Shown: positions 1 through 8,651 of the stretch, in pieces
How the letters are laid out: each line of letters starts with the position of its first letter
Position numbering within the stretch: position 1 is the first letter of the stretch
From: Cloacibacterium sp. TD35
GTDB lineage: Bacteria > Bacteroidota > Bacteroidia > Flavobacteriales > Weeksellaceae
Length of the DNA: 64,000 nucleotides
Assembly: GCF_028864635.1 (NCBI RefSeq)
Contig: NZ_CP104850.1
Span: 1,990,001 to 2,054,000 of the forward strand
Direction: 5' to 3'
Made by a program: the position numbers and the translations under genes
Notes under the pieces: generated by a model
The model's input: the letters and a program-made list of their open reading frames with translations, nothing else
Databases searched by the model: none
Told to the model about the DNA's origin: nothing

Positions 1-838
1 CTGCAAAACCTAAATTGATATTTTTCTTTTCTAACAATTCTTCATTATTAAACCAAGAATTTAGAGTAGGATAGACCTTAACAGCGTCTATCACCGCTTT
101 CATGATCAAATGCGTATAGGTTAATTTCACCACATTTTCTTGTAGAAATTTTTCTTTAATTTCTTCGCGATAAGCAACCAATTTTGTCACATTTACGTCC
201 ATAAAAGTAGTAACGTGTGGAATGCTTCGCCAAGATTTTTCCATATTTTCGGCGATAAGTTTACGCATTTTAGAAAGTGGTTCTAACGTTTCGTCGAGTT
301 CTACTTTGAGTTGAAGTTTTTCTTCAACAAATGGAGTAGAAGTATTTTGTTTTCTTGGTTTTAAGAAATTTTCTACGTCTTGTTTTCTGATTCTACCGTT
401 TTCACCAGTTCCATTAATTTTCTGCAAATCTTCTAAACTCAAGCCGTTTTCTGCAGCCATTTTTCTTACTACTGGAGAAAGAAATGCAACTATTTCAGAG
501 TTGCGAGGAGTCAACTTAGTATTCTTAATTTCAGAAACAGTTTCTACAGATTGCTTTAGAGTTTCATTACTTGCAATAACTTTTTCTTCAACAGCATCAT
601 CAACTTCCATTGTACAAATAGTAGTTCCTACAGAAACTTCTTCGCTTTCTTTTACAAGAATTTCTTTCAGCGTTCCTTCGTATTCTGAGAAAATCTCCGA
701 ATCTACCTTATCTGTTCCAATTACAGCAAAAAGTTCATCTCGTTTGATGAAATCTCCAGGTTTTTTAAGCCATTCTACAATTTTAGCTTCTGTGGTAGAT
801 TCTCCTATTTTAGGTAATGGTATGTTGATGGTTTTCAT
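1..838 (-). CDS. 2-oxoacid dehydrogenase E2 acyltransferase (partial)
   Basis: N-terminal 279 codons of a dihydrolipoamide acyltransferase; the C-terminal part runs off the left edge. An N-terminal lipoyl domain (residues 1-77) carries the lipoyl lysine K44 in GTDKVDSE. A peripheral-subunit-binding domain follows at about 117-158 (SPVVRKMAAENGL, GRIRKQDVENFL), then a linker and the start of the CoA-dependent catalytic domain (PLSKMRKLIAENM, SIPHVTTFMDV). E2 takes the acyl group from E1 on its swinging lipoyl arm and passes it to CoA. A branched-chain complex is the likely assignment, because a fused branched-chain-type E1 and an E3 lie at 41.6-45.7 kb; the substrate is inferred. The ATG at 836-838 begins right after the terminator of the upstream acyl-CoA dehydrogenase. 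Confidence 0.9.
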   Translation of the reverse strand, partial: MKTINIPLPKIGESTTEAKIVEWLKKPGDFIKRDELFAVIGTDKVDSEIFSEYEGTLKEILVKESEEVSVGTTICTMEVDDAVEEKVIASNETLKQSVETVSEIKNTKLTPRNSEIVAFLSPVVRKMAAENGLSLEDLQKINGTGENGRIRKQDVENFLKPRKQNTSTPFVEEKLQLKVELDETLEPLSKMRKLIAENMEKSWRSIPHVTTFMDVNVTKLVAYREEIKEKFLQENVVKLTYTHLIMKAVIDAVKVYPTLNSWFNNEELLEKKNINLGFA

Positions 839-846
839 TATAAATT

Positions 847-882
847 AAAAAAGTAGGGACAAATCGTAACTTGTCCCTACAA
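847..882 (-). terminator. Intrinsic terminator after glutaryl-CoA dehydrogenase
   Basis: A 10-bp perfect stem (GTAGGGACAA / TTGTCCCTAC, 853-862 and 871-880) is followed on the minus strand by TTTTTT. It lies between the acyl-CoA dehydrogenase stop and the E2 start, with the T tract ending only about 8 nt before the E2 ATG. Confidence 0.8.
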
Positions 883-895
883 AATATATTTTTTG

Positions 896-2077
896 TTAAG
901 AAAATGCGTTAATTCCTGTAATATCTAGACCTGTGATGAGCAAGTGAACGTCTTCTGTTCCTTCGTAAGTGATTACAGATTCTAAGTTGGCAGCGTGGCG
1001 CATCATTGGGAATTCTCCCATAATTCCCATTCCTCCAAGAATTTGACGAGATTCTCTTGCTATGTTAATAGCCATTCTCACGTTGTTTCTCTTAGCCATA
1101 GAAATTTGAGCAGGTGTAGCTTTGTGGTCATTTTTCAATGTTCCTAATCTCCAGCAAAGCAATTGCGCTTTTGTAATTTCAGTTAAAAATTCTGCTAATT
1201 TTTTCTGTTGAAGTTGGAAACTTGCAATCGGTTTTCCGAACTGTGTTCTTTCTTTAGAATACTGAACAGCAGTGCAATAACAATCAATTGCTGCGCCAAT
1301 TACTCCCCAAGAAATTCCGTAACGTGCCGAATTTAAACAAGAAAGAGGACCTTTTAAACCTTCTACGTTTGGTAAAAGATTTTCTTTAGGGACTCTAACG
1401 TTATTGAAAACTAATTCACCCGTTTTAGAAGCTCTCAAACTCCATTTATTGGTAGTTTCTGGAGTGGTAAAACCTTCATAACCGCGTTTTACAATCATTC
1501 CGCGAACTTTTCCGTCTTCACCTTTTGCCCAAACTACAGCAATATCACAAAGTGGAGCATTGGTAATCCACATTTTAGCACCATTCAATAAATAATGATC
1601 ACCCATATCTTGGTAATGTGTTTCCATTCCTCCTGGATTAGAACCGTGATTAGGCTCTGTTAAACCAAATGCACCGATAAATTCACCAGAAGCTAATTTT
1701 GGAAGATATTTGCGTTTTTGGTCCTCTGAACCAAACTCAAAAATAGGAAACATTACCAAAGAACTTTGAACAGAAGCTGCAGAACGAACGGCAGAATCTC
1801 CTCGTTCTAATTCTTGCATAATTAAACCGTAAGAAATTTGGTCTAAACCAGCACCTCCATATTCTTCTGGAATATAAGGACCAAGAGCACCGATTGCTCC
1901 TAATTCTTTCATGAGATAAGGAATGTCTTTATGATGTTGCGCTGCATCATCAATTTGAGGCATAATAAATGACTGAACCCAATCTCTTACAGAGTTTCTT
2001 ATTAATATATGTTCTTCTGTAAGTAAATCATCTATTCCATAATAATCTGGAATGCTATTTAAAGGATAATATGACAT
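896..2077 (-). CDS. gcdH: Acyl-CoA dehydrogenase, glutaryl-CoA dehydrogenase type
   Basis: A 393-aa flavoprotein of the acyl-CoA dehydrogenase family. Full-length domain order: N-terminal helical domain, central beta domain with FGLTEPNHGSNPGGM and KMWITNAP (FAD/substrate contacts, about 137-175), C-terminal helical domain with RTQFGKPIASFQLQQ and QILGGMGI. The catalytic base is E372 in TYEGTEDVH, placed as in glutaryl-CoA dehydrogenases (YEGT). Glutaryl-CoA dehydrogenase oxidises and decarboxylates glutaryl-CoA to crotonyl-CoA in lysine/tryptophan breakdown. The exact substrate is inferred from family resemblance; another short-chain acyl-CoA is possible. It lies upstream of E2 on the same strand, separated by a terminator. 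Confidence 0.85.
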   Translation of the reverse strand: MSYYPLNSIPDYYGIDDLLTEEHILIRNSVRDWVQSFIMPQIDDAAQHHKDIPYLMKELGAIGALGPYIPEEYGGAGLDQISYGLIMQELERGDSAVRSAASVQSSLVMFPIFEFGSEDQKRKYLPKLASGEFIGAFGLTEPNHGSNPGGMETHYQDMGDHYLLNGAKMWITNAPLCDIAVVWAKGEDGKVRGMIVKRGYEGFTTPETTNKWSLRASKTGELVFNNVRVPKENLLPNVEGLKGPLSCLNSARYGISWGVIGAAIDCYCTAVQYSKERTQFGKPIASFQLQQKKLAEFLTEITKAQLLCWRLGTLKNDHKATPAQISMAKRNNVRMAINIARESRQILGGMGIMGEFPMMRHAANLESVITYEGTEDVHLLITGLDITGINAFS

Positions 2078-2219
2078 TGCGTTTAAATTTTGCTAAAAAT
2101 ACGAGGATTTCGCATAGTATCAAAATACCTAATAGAAAAAGTAAACTGCAACTATTTGTAGAGAAAAAAATAAAAATTTAATCTAAAATAGGGTAGAATA
2201 GCATGAAAATTTACTAACA

Positions 2220-2711
2220 TTATTTACATTTAACAGGCGATAAAACTCTTCCAGATTTAAAATCTACACTTTTATCATTCACAATAATCATGGTAGAATC
2301 GTTCTTTTGGTTCAAAGCAGTAATTCCTTCGTAAAGTTTGTTTTCTTTCGTCAAAAAGCGAACATCTATTAAAGAATGCATTCCTTCAGAAAACATGTCG
2401 TAAGTTAATTTTAAGGTATCACCAGATTTTATACCATACACTTTTCCAGTTGAACCATCTTTTTCATAATTATCATAGCTCATTTTTCCTTTTACTGAAT
2501 CTGTAGGATATAGAGTATAAGAAAGGTGCAAAGAATCTTTGCCAACCACAGAAACATAACAAAATTGCAGTGTATCTTTATTCGGCTCAAAAGTTTCTGT
2601 ATAATTCTGGTGAATGGTATCTTCAGGAATTATGTTATATGAAGATGTTTCTTTTTTGTTACAATAGACAAAAGAAATGCTTATCAAAAGAATAATTACA
2701 AAATTTTTCAT
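2220..2711 (-). CDS. Hypothetical lipoprotein, 163 aa
   Basis: Starts with a signal peptide (MKNFVIILLISISFVYC) whose Cys17 sits in a lipobox-like SFVYC, so it is probably lipidated. The mature part begins KKETSS, polar and acidic, and is predicted to be beta-rich (alternating LQFCYVSVVG, LHLSYTLYP). No known domain was recognised. Monocistronic: about 140 bp from gcdH and 180 bp from alkB. A near-consensus -7 element (TACTTTTAC on the minus strand) lies just upstream of the ATG. Function unknown. Confidence 0.7.
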   Translation of the reverse strand: MKNFVIILLISISFVYCNKKETSSYNIIPEDTIHQNYTETFEPNKDTLQFCYVSVVGKDSLHLSYTLYPTDSVKGKMSYDNYEKDGSTGKVYGIKSGDTLKLTYDMFSEGMHSLIDVRFLTKENKLYEGITALNQKNDSTMIIVNDKSVDFKSGRVLSPVKCK

Positions 2712-2891
2712 AATTTTTTTTGTAAAAGTATGGCGTAAAACCTTTTATAACTTTATAGAATTCTCTTCAATGATTATAAACATTCAACGGATTAAAAGAA
2801 TGAGAAGGTTAGGAAACTATAAATATTTAGAAGTTGTATAAAATACAATTTAACATAATATAAATTATAGGAATTAATTGAAATATTATAT

Positions 2892-3473
2892 TTAATCGTT
2901 TACAATTGTTCTAAATGTTAAATTTATTCTTGGCTCACAGATTTTAGCATTTGTATAAAGCTTGTGTTTCCAATAGATTTGAGTTTCATCTTTCATGATG
3001 AGTAATGAACCATTCTCAAGCTCTAGAGAAATTTCTTCTTTACTAAAATTATGTTTGAAACCAAATTTTCTTTCCGCTCCAAAACTTACAGACGCAATTG
3101 CAGAATGTTTCAGAATTTCTTTTTCGTTATCAGAATGCCAACTCATCGCTTCTGAACCATTGTGATAATAGTTCAATAAACACGCATTAAATTTTTCGCC
3201 TGAGATTTGTTCCACCGTAGATTTTATTTCTAAAATAAATTTTAGCCAATTCTCAGCGATTTTATTTTTACCAGAATATTTATAAGAAACTCCTTCATCT
3301 CCTAAAAAAGCAACTTTTCTTTTGGTAGTAATCTCTTTTCCAAAAATTTTAACTACATCATGTTGCCAATTGATTTCCTTAAGCAATTTAACATAATATA
3401 TTTCACTTTGTTCCTCTGTGAAGATTTTCCCATAATAATGTACAGTGCCGTCTTTTGGTAAAAGATTATTCAT
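2892..3473 (-). CDS. alkB: AlkB-like 2-oxoglutarate/Fe(II) dioxygenase
   Basis: A 193-aa protein of the 2OG-Fe(II) oxygenase superfamily, AlkB branch. Iron ligands are visible: H113 and D115 in MSWHSDNE and H170 in YWKHKL. Arginines R182 and R188 in EPRINLTFRTI match the RxxxxxR signature that binds 2-oxoglutarate and substrate. These enzymes directly remove alkyl lesions such as 1-methyladenine and 3-methylcytosine from nucleic acids by oxidative dealkylation. Length agrees with AlkB homologues of the ABH2/3 type. It stands alone, with no Ada-like neighbour. DNA versus RNA preference cannot be told from sequence. Confidence 0.88.
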   Translation of the reverse strand: MNNLLPKDGTVHYYGKIFTEEQSEIYYVKLLKEINWQHDVVKIFGKEITTKRKVAFLGDEGVSYKYSGKNKIAENWLKFILEIKSTVEQISGEKFNACLLNYYHNGSEAMSWHSDNEKEILKHSAIASVSFGAERKFGFKHNFSKEEISLELENGSLLIMKDETQIYWKHKLYTNAKICEPRINLTFRTIVND

Positions 3474-3570
3474 TTCTTAGATATTAGATATGAGATTTCA
3501 GATGTGAGATTCTAGACTTTTTTTAAAATTACGAATTTTAATAACATTCAGGATTATTTTAAAAATAAAA

Positions 3571-3591
3571 AAGACGCTTTTCAGCGTCTTT
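3571..3591 (-). terminator. Intrinsic terminator after S9 peptidase
   Basis: Stem AAGACGC / GCGTCTT with a short loop. Read on the minus strand it is followed by TTTTTT, just past the stop of the S9 peptidase at 3598. Confidence 0.8.
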
Positions 3592-3597
3592 TAAAAT

Positions 3598-6000
3598 TTA
3601 TTTTTTCAAACATTTTTCTAAGAATTGGTCTTGTTCCCAAAGTAAATGTAAAATGTTTTCTTTAGCAACATAACCGTGAGCTTCTTTTGGTAAAATCACC
3701 ATTCTTACAGGTGCTCCCAAGTTTTTCAACGCTTGGAAATAACGTTCTGTTTGCAGTGTAAACGTACCAGGATTGTTATCTGCTTCACCATGAACTAAAA
3801 GCATTGGTTTTTTCATTTTATTAGCGTTCATAAATGGCGACATTCCGTTGTAGATTTCAGGAACATCCCAATAATTACGCTGTTCACTTTGGAAACCAAA
3901 TGGCGTTAAAGTTCTATTATAAGCGCCACTTCTTGCAATTCCACACGCAAAATCATTAGAATGCGTTAATAAATTAGCCGTCATAAACGCTCCATAAGAA
4001 TGTCCACCAACTGCTACTCTATTTCTGTCTATATAACCTAATTGATCCACTGCATCAATCGCTGCTTTGCCATTAGCAATCAATTGCGGAATAAAGGTAT
4101 CATTCGGTTCTGTAGTTCCTTCACCAATAATTGGGAAACTTGCATCATCTAAAACCGCATAACCTTTAGTCACCCAATAAATAAACGAACCATAACTTGG
4201 GAAGGTAAATTCATTTGGATTAGCAGTGTTTTGTCCAGCAGTTGCTTTATCTTTAAATTCTTCTGGATAAGCCCAAACTAAAAGTGGCAATTTTGGTTTC
4301 TTTTTGAAATCATAATTTGCTGGTAGATAAAGCGTTCCTTTCAGCTCTACTCCATCGTTTCTTTTGTATTTAATGACTTCTTTATGAATATTAGAAATAC
4401 TAGCAAAAGGATTTGCAAACTGAGTTACAGCTTCTGCTTTATTATTTTTAATATTTCTTACAAAATAATTAGGGTACTGATTTTTAGACTGTTGTGTTAC
4501 TAAAACCGTCCCTTTATTGGCATCAATAATGTCAATAATATCTTCTTTTACATTTGGTGTTTTAGAAGTGTATAATCTTTTGGTTTGGAAGTTTTTAAAA
4601 TCAAACTCATCAATGAAAGGAAACTGACCATCCTTGGTAAATCCATCACCAATTAAGTGTGCTTTTCCGTTTTTTATGGAAATTACATATTGTCCGAATT
4701 CATTTTTATCGGTTTGGAAATTTCCTGGATCTGCATAAACATTTTGATAATTTCTTTCGGCAATTTCTTTATTTTCCCCTGTTTTTGGATTAAGGAAATA
4801 CGTTTTTTGTGAACGCGTGTCATACCAAGAATCCATCACAACTGCATTTTCTTCATTCCCAAATTGAATTCCTCCAAATCTTTGTTTGGTTTTCATCAAG
4901 GATTTAGGTTCAGCAGAAAAAGGTGCATCCCAAGTAAAAATTTCGTCTCTGAATTCTGCTTTTTTGCTTTGGTCACCGCCATCTAAAGCTTCTACAAAAT
5001 ATAAACTTGCAGGTTTATCTGCTCTCCAAGACATATTTCTTTTGCCCGTTCTTACTGATGAAAAACCTTTTGGCATAATTTCATTCAACGGAACATCATT
5101 TACTGTTTTCACTAAATTTCCTTGTAAATCAAAAACTTGAACATTCATCGGAAATCTAGAAAGCGGAACGATGTATGAAAATGGTTTTTTAATGGTAGAA
5201 ATCATCACATAATTTCCGTCTGGCGAAAGTTGGATTCCTGCATAAATATCAGCAGATTTATAAGGAGTTTCTGCTCCATCAATATTCATTTTCACCAATT
5301 CTGCTCTTGTTAAAGTCTCAAAATTGGCTTCATCCATAGGATTTTTTAATAAATCTTGATACGTTCTGTTTTGAGAAACTTTTCCGTCTGCATTAGAAAC
5401 AATTGGTCCCGCTGGAAGATTTTTCTTTTCATTTAAAAGAGCTGGTCTGTTAGCTGGAAGTTTTCTTACGATTAATTCTTGAGAATTTTTCAGCCAAATA
5501 AAAGGAGAACCTAAATTGGCATTAAGATTATCATTTGAGATTTTCTTTGCAGTTCTGGTTTCTAAATCTAAAATCCAAAGTTCTACTCCTTTTTCTGTAG
5601 TATTGGTAAATGCTAATTTTTTTTCGTCGGGAGACCAAGAAAGATTCGTGATTTTAGGATTTTGAGGTAATCCAATTACTTGTGTTTCTTGCTTTTCGTT
5701 GAATTTTCTAACTTTTAAATTATTGATATACGTAACAGAACTCGAAATGTTGGTTACAGGATTTACACGCAAACCTGCCAATTTCATTTCTTCTTGGTTA
5801 AGGTCGTCTAACGTTTTATAAGTAGGTCTGTAAGAAAAAACCATCCAATCTTTTTTGCTGTTCATAGAAACAGAAGGTGTTCTTTGGAAATCAGCGAGTT
5901 GAAGAATTTCAGCAGAAGGTTTTTGGTAGGTTAAATTTTCTTGCGAAAATCCACAAATGGATAAAGCGAGAAATAAAACAGAAATTTTGATAGATCTCAT
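3598..6000 (-). CDS. Secreted S9 (prolyl oligopeptidase family) serine peptidase, 800 aa
   Basis: Signal peptide MRSIKISVLFLALSICGFSQ, then a long N-terminal beta-propeller of TolB/WD type (SPDEKKLAFTN, SPDGNYVMIST) to about residue 540, then an alpha/beta-hydrolase domain. The triad is readable: Ser668 in GGHSYGAF, Asp in HGEADNNPGTF, His in PKEAHGYV. Size and order suit the S9D/glutamyl-endopeptidase-like group rather than classic cytosolic prolyl oligopeptidase. Probably periplasmic or exported; degrades peptides. Cleavage specificity is not readable. A repeat element and the DoxX gene lie upstream; its own terminator follows. Confidence 0.88.
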   Translation of the reverse strand: MRSIKISVLFLALSICGFSQENLTYQKPSAEILQLADFQRTPSVSMNSKKDWMVFSYRPTYKTLDDLNQEEMKLAGLRVNPVTNISSSVTYINNLKVRKFNEKQETQVIGLPQNPKITNLSWSPDEKKLAFTNTTEKGVELWILDLETRTAKKISNDNLNANLGSPFIWLKNSQELIVRKLPANRPALLNEKKNLPAGPIVSNADGKVSQNRTYQDLLKNPMDEANFETLTRAELVKMNIDGAETPYKSADIYAGIQLSPDGNYVMISTIKKPFSYIVPLSRFPMNVQVFDLQGNLVKTVNDVPLNEIMPKGFSSVRTGKRNMSWRADKPASLYFVEALDGGDQSKKAEFRDEIFTWDAPFSAEPKSLMKTKQRFGGIQFGNEENAVVMDSWYDTRSQKTYFLNPKTGENKEIAERNYQNVYADPGNFQTDKNEFGQYVISIKNGKAHLIGDGFTKDGQFPFIDEFDFKNFQTKRLYTSKTPNVKEDIIDIIDANKGTVLVTQQSKNQYPNYFVRNIKNNKAEAVTQFANPFASISNIHKEVIKYKRNDGVELKGTLYLPANYDFKKKPKLPLLVWAYPEEFKDKATAGQNTANPNEFTFPSYGSFIYWVTKGYAVLDDASFPIIGEGTTEPNDTFIPQLIANGKAAIDAVDQLGYIDRNRVAVGGHSYGAFMTANLLTHSNDFACGIARSGAYNRTLTPFGFQSEQRNYWDVPEIYNGMSPFMNANKMKKPMLLVHGEADNNPGTFTLQTERYFQALKNLGAPVRMVILPKEAHGYVAKENILHLLWEQDQFLEKCLKK

Positions 6001-6086
6001 ATTTTAAATTTTTGATTTTTTGATTAGTGGTTTTATTGAAGGGAAAGTTACAATTTTTCCTGAAATTTCTGAAGATTTCTGCGTCT

Positions 6087-6176
6087 GCGCTCACGATGGA
6101 AGCGGCATCCTTTTTCTTTGGTTTTGGAAAACGCTTTGGAAAGAAAAAGATACAGCGAACAGCGTGTCAAAGCGCC
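6087..6176 (+). repeat. Intergenic hairpin repeat, copy 1
   Basis: About 90 bp lying between the S9 peptidase and doxX. The left block GATGGAAGCGGCATCC and right block ACAGCGTGT...GCGCC also occur, inverted, at 18947-19040. The middle forms a hairpin with 9-bp perfect arms (TTTTTCTTT at 6111-6119, AAAGAAAAA at 6140-6148). Outer ends GCGCT and AGCGC are also complementary. No coding content was recognised. Confidence 0.75.
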
Positions 6177-6179
6177 ATA

Positions 6180-6205
6180 AAAAAAGACGCTCAAAAAGCG
6201 CCTTT
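6180..6205 (-). terminator. Intrinsic terminator after doxX
   Basis: On the minus strand GGCGCTTTTTGAGCGTC is followed by seven T residues, immediately downstream of the doxX stop and abutting the repeat element. Confidence 0.65.
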
Positions 6206-6209
6206 GAAT

Positions 6210-6620
6210 TTATTTTCGATTAATCATTCTGTCGATAGAAATGCTTCCGGGGCCTGCTACAAATATTAAAATGTAGTAGAATAAATAGAGCAAAGCCATT
6301 TCTTGTTTGGCAAATGGATCATTACCATGTACAACGAAAACCGCAACTAACATGGTGATAATAAGCGGCATAGAAACAAATCTGGTAAAAAGTCCTAAAA
6401 TTAAGAATAGTGAACAGAGAACTTCTGCAAGAACTGCTAAAATAAGAGATGTTTTGGTACCGATTCCGAGAAAATTAATAAAATCATGACTTCCTCCAAG
6501 CAGTTGCATGAGTTTAGGAAATCCGTGGGTGAGCATTCCTAATCCTACAAAAATTCTAATGGCTAATAACGCCCAGTCTAACAAAGTCTTGTTATAACCC
6601 GTTGTATTAAGATTCTTCAT
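6210..6620 (-). CDS. DoxX family membrane protein
   Basis: A 136-aa protein with four predicted transmembrane helices (ALLAIRIFVGLGMLTHG; SLILAVLAEVLCSLFLILG; FVSMPLIITMLVAVFVVHG; LLYLFYYILIFVAGPG). The GLGMLTHGFPKL segment and the LFTRFVSMPL loop are typical of DoxX/DoxD-like proteins. This family is widespread in Bacteroidetes, and its members are often linked to oxidative or thiol stress, but the precise role here is unknown. Monocistronic with its own terminator; an intergenic repeat lies downstream. Confidence 0.85.
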   Translation of the reverse strand: MKNLNTTGYNKTLLDWALLAIRIFVGLGMLTHGFPKLMQLLGGSHDFINFLGIGTKTSLILAVLAEVLCSLFLILGLFTRFVSMPLIITMLVAVFVVHGNDPFAKQEMALLYLFYYILIFVAGPGSISIDRMINRK

Positions 6621-6718
6621 TTTTTCTTTTTATTTAGACTACCAAAAATAAAAAATAAATTTGAATAAAGCATATTTAATCATTTTGAGATAATAATTTT
6701 TTTATAAGAGCTAAAAAA

Positions 6719-6740
6719 ACTCAACCGAAATGATTGAGTT
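6719..6740 (-). terminator. Intrinsic terminator after era
   Basis: Minus-strand stem ACTCAA / TTGAGT followed by TTTTTTT, just beyond the era stop at 6747. Confidence 0.75.
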
Positions 6741-6746
6741 TTAATG

Positions 6747-7622
6747 TTATCTGTAACCAAAATTTTTGAGGTCTCTTTCGTTTTTACGCCAGTCTTTTTT
6801 AACTTTTACAAAAAGATTAAGATGAATTTTCTTTGAAAAGAATTTCTCTAAATCTATTCTGGCTTCGGTTCCCACTTTTTTGATGGCTTCACCTTTGTGA
6901 CCTATGAGAATTCCTTTTTGCGTGTCTCTTTCTACGTAAATAATAGAGTCTATAAAGATAATTCCTTCTTTTTCTTTGAACATTTCTGTTACCACTTCTA
7001 CAGAATACGGAATTTCTTTGTCGTAATTCAGCAATATTTTTTCTCTGATGGTTTCGTTTACGAAGAAACGTTCAGACTTATCTGTAAACTGGTCTTTGTC
7101 GTAATAAGGCGGATTTTCGGGCAATAAAGCTTTTAATTTTGGCAAAATTAAATCGGTATTAAAACCTTCTAAAGCTGAAATCGGTAAAATTTCTGCTTTT
7201 TCAATTTTATTATGCCAATACTCTACTTTTTCGAGCATCGCTTCTTGATTAGAAATGTCTATTTTATTGAGTAAAATAAGGACTGGAACTGGAATTTTGT
7301 TCAGTTTATCTACCAAAAATTCATTCGGTTCTTCTTTATCCGTAACATCTACGATGAACAAGAAAACGTCTGCATCTTGTAAAGAATCTTTTACAAAATC
7401 CATCATTTTTTCCTGCAATTCGTACTTGGGTTCTAGAACTCCTGGAGTGTCAGAAAATACGATTTGTAGGTCTTCTTCATTATAAATTCCAAAAATACGG
7501 TGTCTTGTTGTTTGTGCTTTTTGGGTTACAATCGCCAGTTTCTCACCCATCAATTGATTGAGCAATGTAGATTTTCCTGCGTTTGGTTTCCCAACTATAT
7601 TTACAAATCCTGCTTTGTGCAT
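6747..7622 (-). CDS. era: GTPase Era
   Basis: A 291-aa essential ribosome-assembly GTPase. G1 is GKPNAGKST at residues 11-19, G3 is DTPG at 59-62, G4 is NKID at 120-123 and G5 is SALEG. The C-terminal KH domain carries the GHKG loop in GILIGHKGEAIKK and binds the 3' end of 16S rRNA. Full length and all motifs intact. Its -7 promoter element (TACCTTTG on the minus strand) lies at 7672-7679. Acts in the cytoplasm and at the inner membrane in 30S maturation. Confidence 0.97.
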   Translation of the reverse strand: MHKAGFVNIVGKPNAGKSTLLNQLMGEKLAIVTQKAQTTRHRIFGIYNEEDLQIVFSDTPGVLEPKYELQEKMMDFVKDSLQDADVFLFIVDVTDKEEPNEFLVDKLNKIPVPVLILLNKIDISNQEAMLEKVEYWHNKIEKAEILPISALEGFNTDLILPKLKALLPENPPYYDKDQFTDKSERFFVNETIREKILLNYDKEIPYSVEVVTEMFKEKEGIIFIDSIIYVERDTQKGILIGHKGEAIKKVGTEARIDLEKFFSKKIHLNLFVKVKKDWRKNERDLKNFGYR

Positions 7623-7671
7623 TTGTTTTACTTAAAATTAAAGGATTAAAATATTTAAAATTTCTTTTTTG

Positions 7672-7679
7672 CAAAGGTA
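7672..7679 (-). promoter_or_regulatory. Promoter -7 element for era
   Basis: Minus-strand TACCTTTG matches the Bacteroidetes -7 consensus TAnnTTTG, about 50 nt upstream of the era ATG. No clear -33 TTG was found at 17-19 nt, so only half of the promoter is supported. Confidence 0.5.
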
Positions 7680-7751
7680 AGGAAAATAGAATTGAGAACT
7701 AATTAAAACGAAAAAATTGTCATTGCGAAGGAATATCAAGATATTTTGAAA

Positions 7752-8516
7752 TTACTTTCTTACCACTGGTAAAATTTCGGTTACGTTTAAACCGAATCTT
7801 TTTTGTTCTTCTTCAGAAAATTTTTGAGAATAGAAATTTATATCTACTGAGAAACCTACGGATTTTAGTCTTTCGAAATAATCCATTCCGTACCAGCGAA
7901 CATGGTCATATTGCCCAAAATGTTTTTGGCGTTCTTTTGGTTCTGTAATGGTGAAATCTTCGTATGTTTTCTCTAGAGAATTTTTCATGGGAACTTGCAG
8001 AATTCCCCACCCTCCTTTTTTCATCACTCTGTACAATTCGCTCATCGCTTTTTTATCATCTATAATGTGTTCTAGAACGTGATTGCAAAAAATGACATCA
8101 AAACTTTCATCTTCAAAAGGTAAATCTAGAATGTCTGCTTTTACATCTACAATTGGCGAAAACAAATCTGCAGAAGTGTATTCTAAATTCTTCATTTTCT
8201 TGAATTTTCTCAAGAATTCTTGCTCTGGAGCAATGTGAAGCACTTTATAATTTTGAGTGAAAAAATCGGTTTCATTTTTTAGATACAACCACATTTGACG
8301 ATGGCGTTCAAGGCTTAAAGTACCTGGCGAAAGAGCATTTTCACGTTGCTTTCCGTAACCATACGGTAAAAATTTACGGTATGATTTCCCATCAATTGGG
8401 TCGGTGAATTTATTTCCTTTGAAAAAAAGATAGATTAAAGGGCGAAGAAAAATGCTTAAGTTAATAAGCATAGGTCTTGGAATTTTATTCAGTAAAAATG
8501 AGGCAATTTTCTTCAT
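7752..8516 (-). CDS. Class I SAM-dependent methyltransferase
   Basis: A 254-aa protein. A hydrophobic N-terminus (LLNKIPRPMLINLSIFLRPLIYLFF) could associate with membrane. A Methyltransf_11-type Rossmann core follows: motif I region KVLHIAPEQEFLRKF (about 90-105), an acidic residue in EYTSADL, then VKADILDLPFEDESFDVI and CNHVLEHI. The Gly-rich loop of motif I is atypical (IAPEQEF instead of GxGxG), as in some related Bacteroidetes proteins. The substrate is unknown. Monocistronic; -7 element TAAATTTG on the minus strand at 8530-8537. Confidence 0.8.
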   Translation of the reverse strand: MKKIASFLLNKIPRPMLINLSIFLRPLIYLFFKGNKFTDPIDGKSYRKFLPYGYGKQRENALSPGTLSLERHRQMWLYLKNETDFFTQNYKVLHIAPEQEFLRKFKKMKNLEYTSADLFSPIVDVKADILDLPFEDESFDVIFCNHVLEHIIDDKKAMSELYRVMKKGGWGILQVPMKNSLEKTYEDFTITEPKERQKHFGQYDHVRWYGMDYFERLKSVGFSVDINFYSQKFSEEEQKRFGLNVTEILPVVRK

Positions 8517-8605
8517 ATAATTTCTAATTCAAATTTAAAAAAATATCATTATAAAAGAATAAAATTATTTTTCTTAGTTCAACTTTTAACTTTAGAAAAG
8601 AAAAA

Positions 8606-8627
8606 AAGCAGACAAAAGTCTGCTTTT
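8606..8627 (-). terminator. Intrinsic terminator after map
   Basis: AAGCAGAC / GTCTGCTT stem with AAAA loop. The minus-strand T tract of seven follows the map stop at 8652. Confidence 0.85.
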
Positions 8628-8651
8628 ACATTGATTATGAATGAAGTATTT

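Noticed and set aside
3481-3520. Imperfect 13-bp tandem units (AGATATGAGATTT / CAGATGTGAGATT)
   Set aside because: Only two to three degenerate units, no coding or regulatory context; treated as simple sequence.
7719-7733. GTCATTGCGAAGGAA block resembling a widespread bacterial intergenic repeat
   Set aside because: Only a short fragment without its partner arm or second copy in the window.
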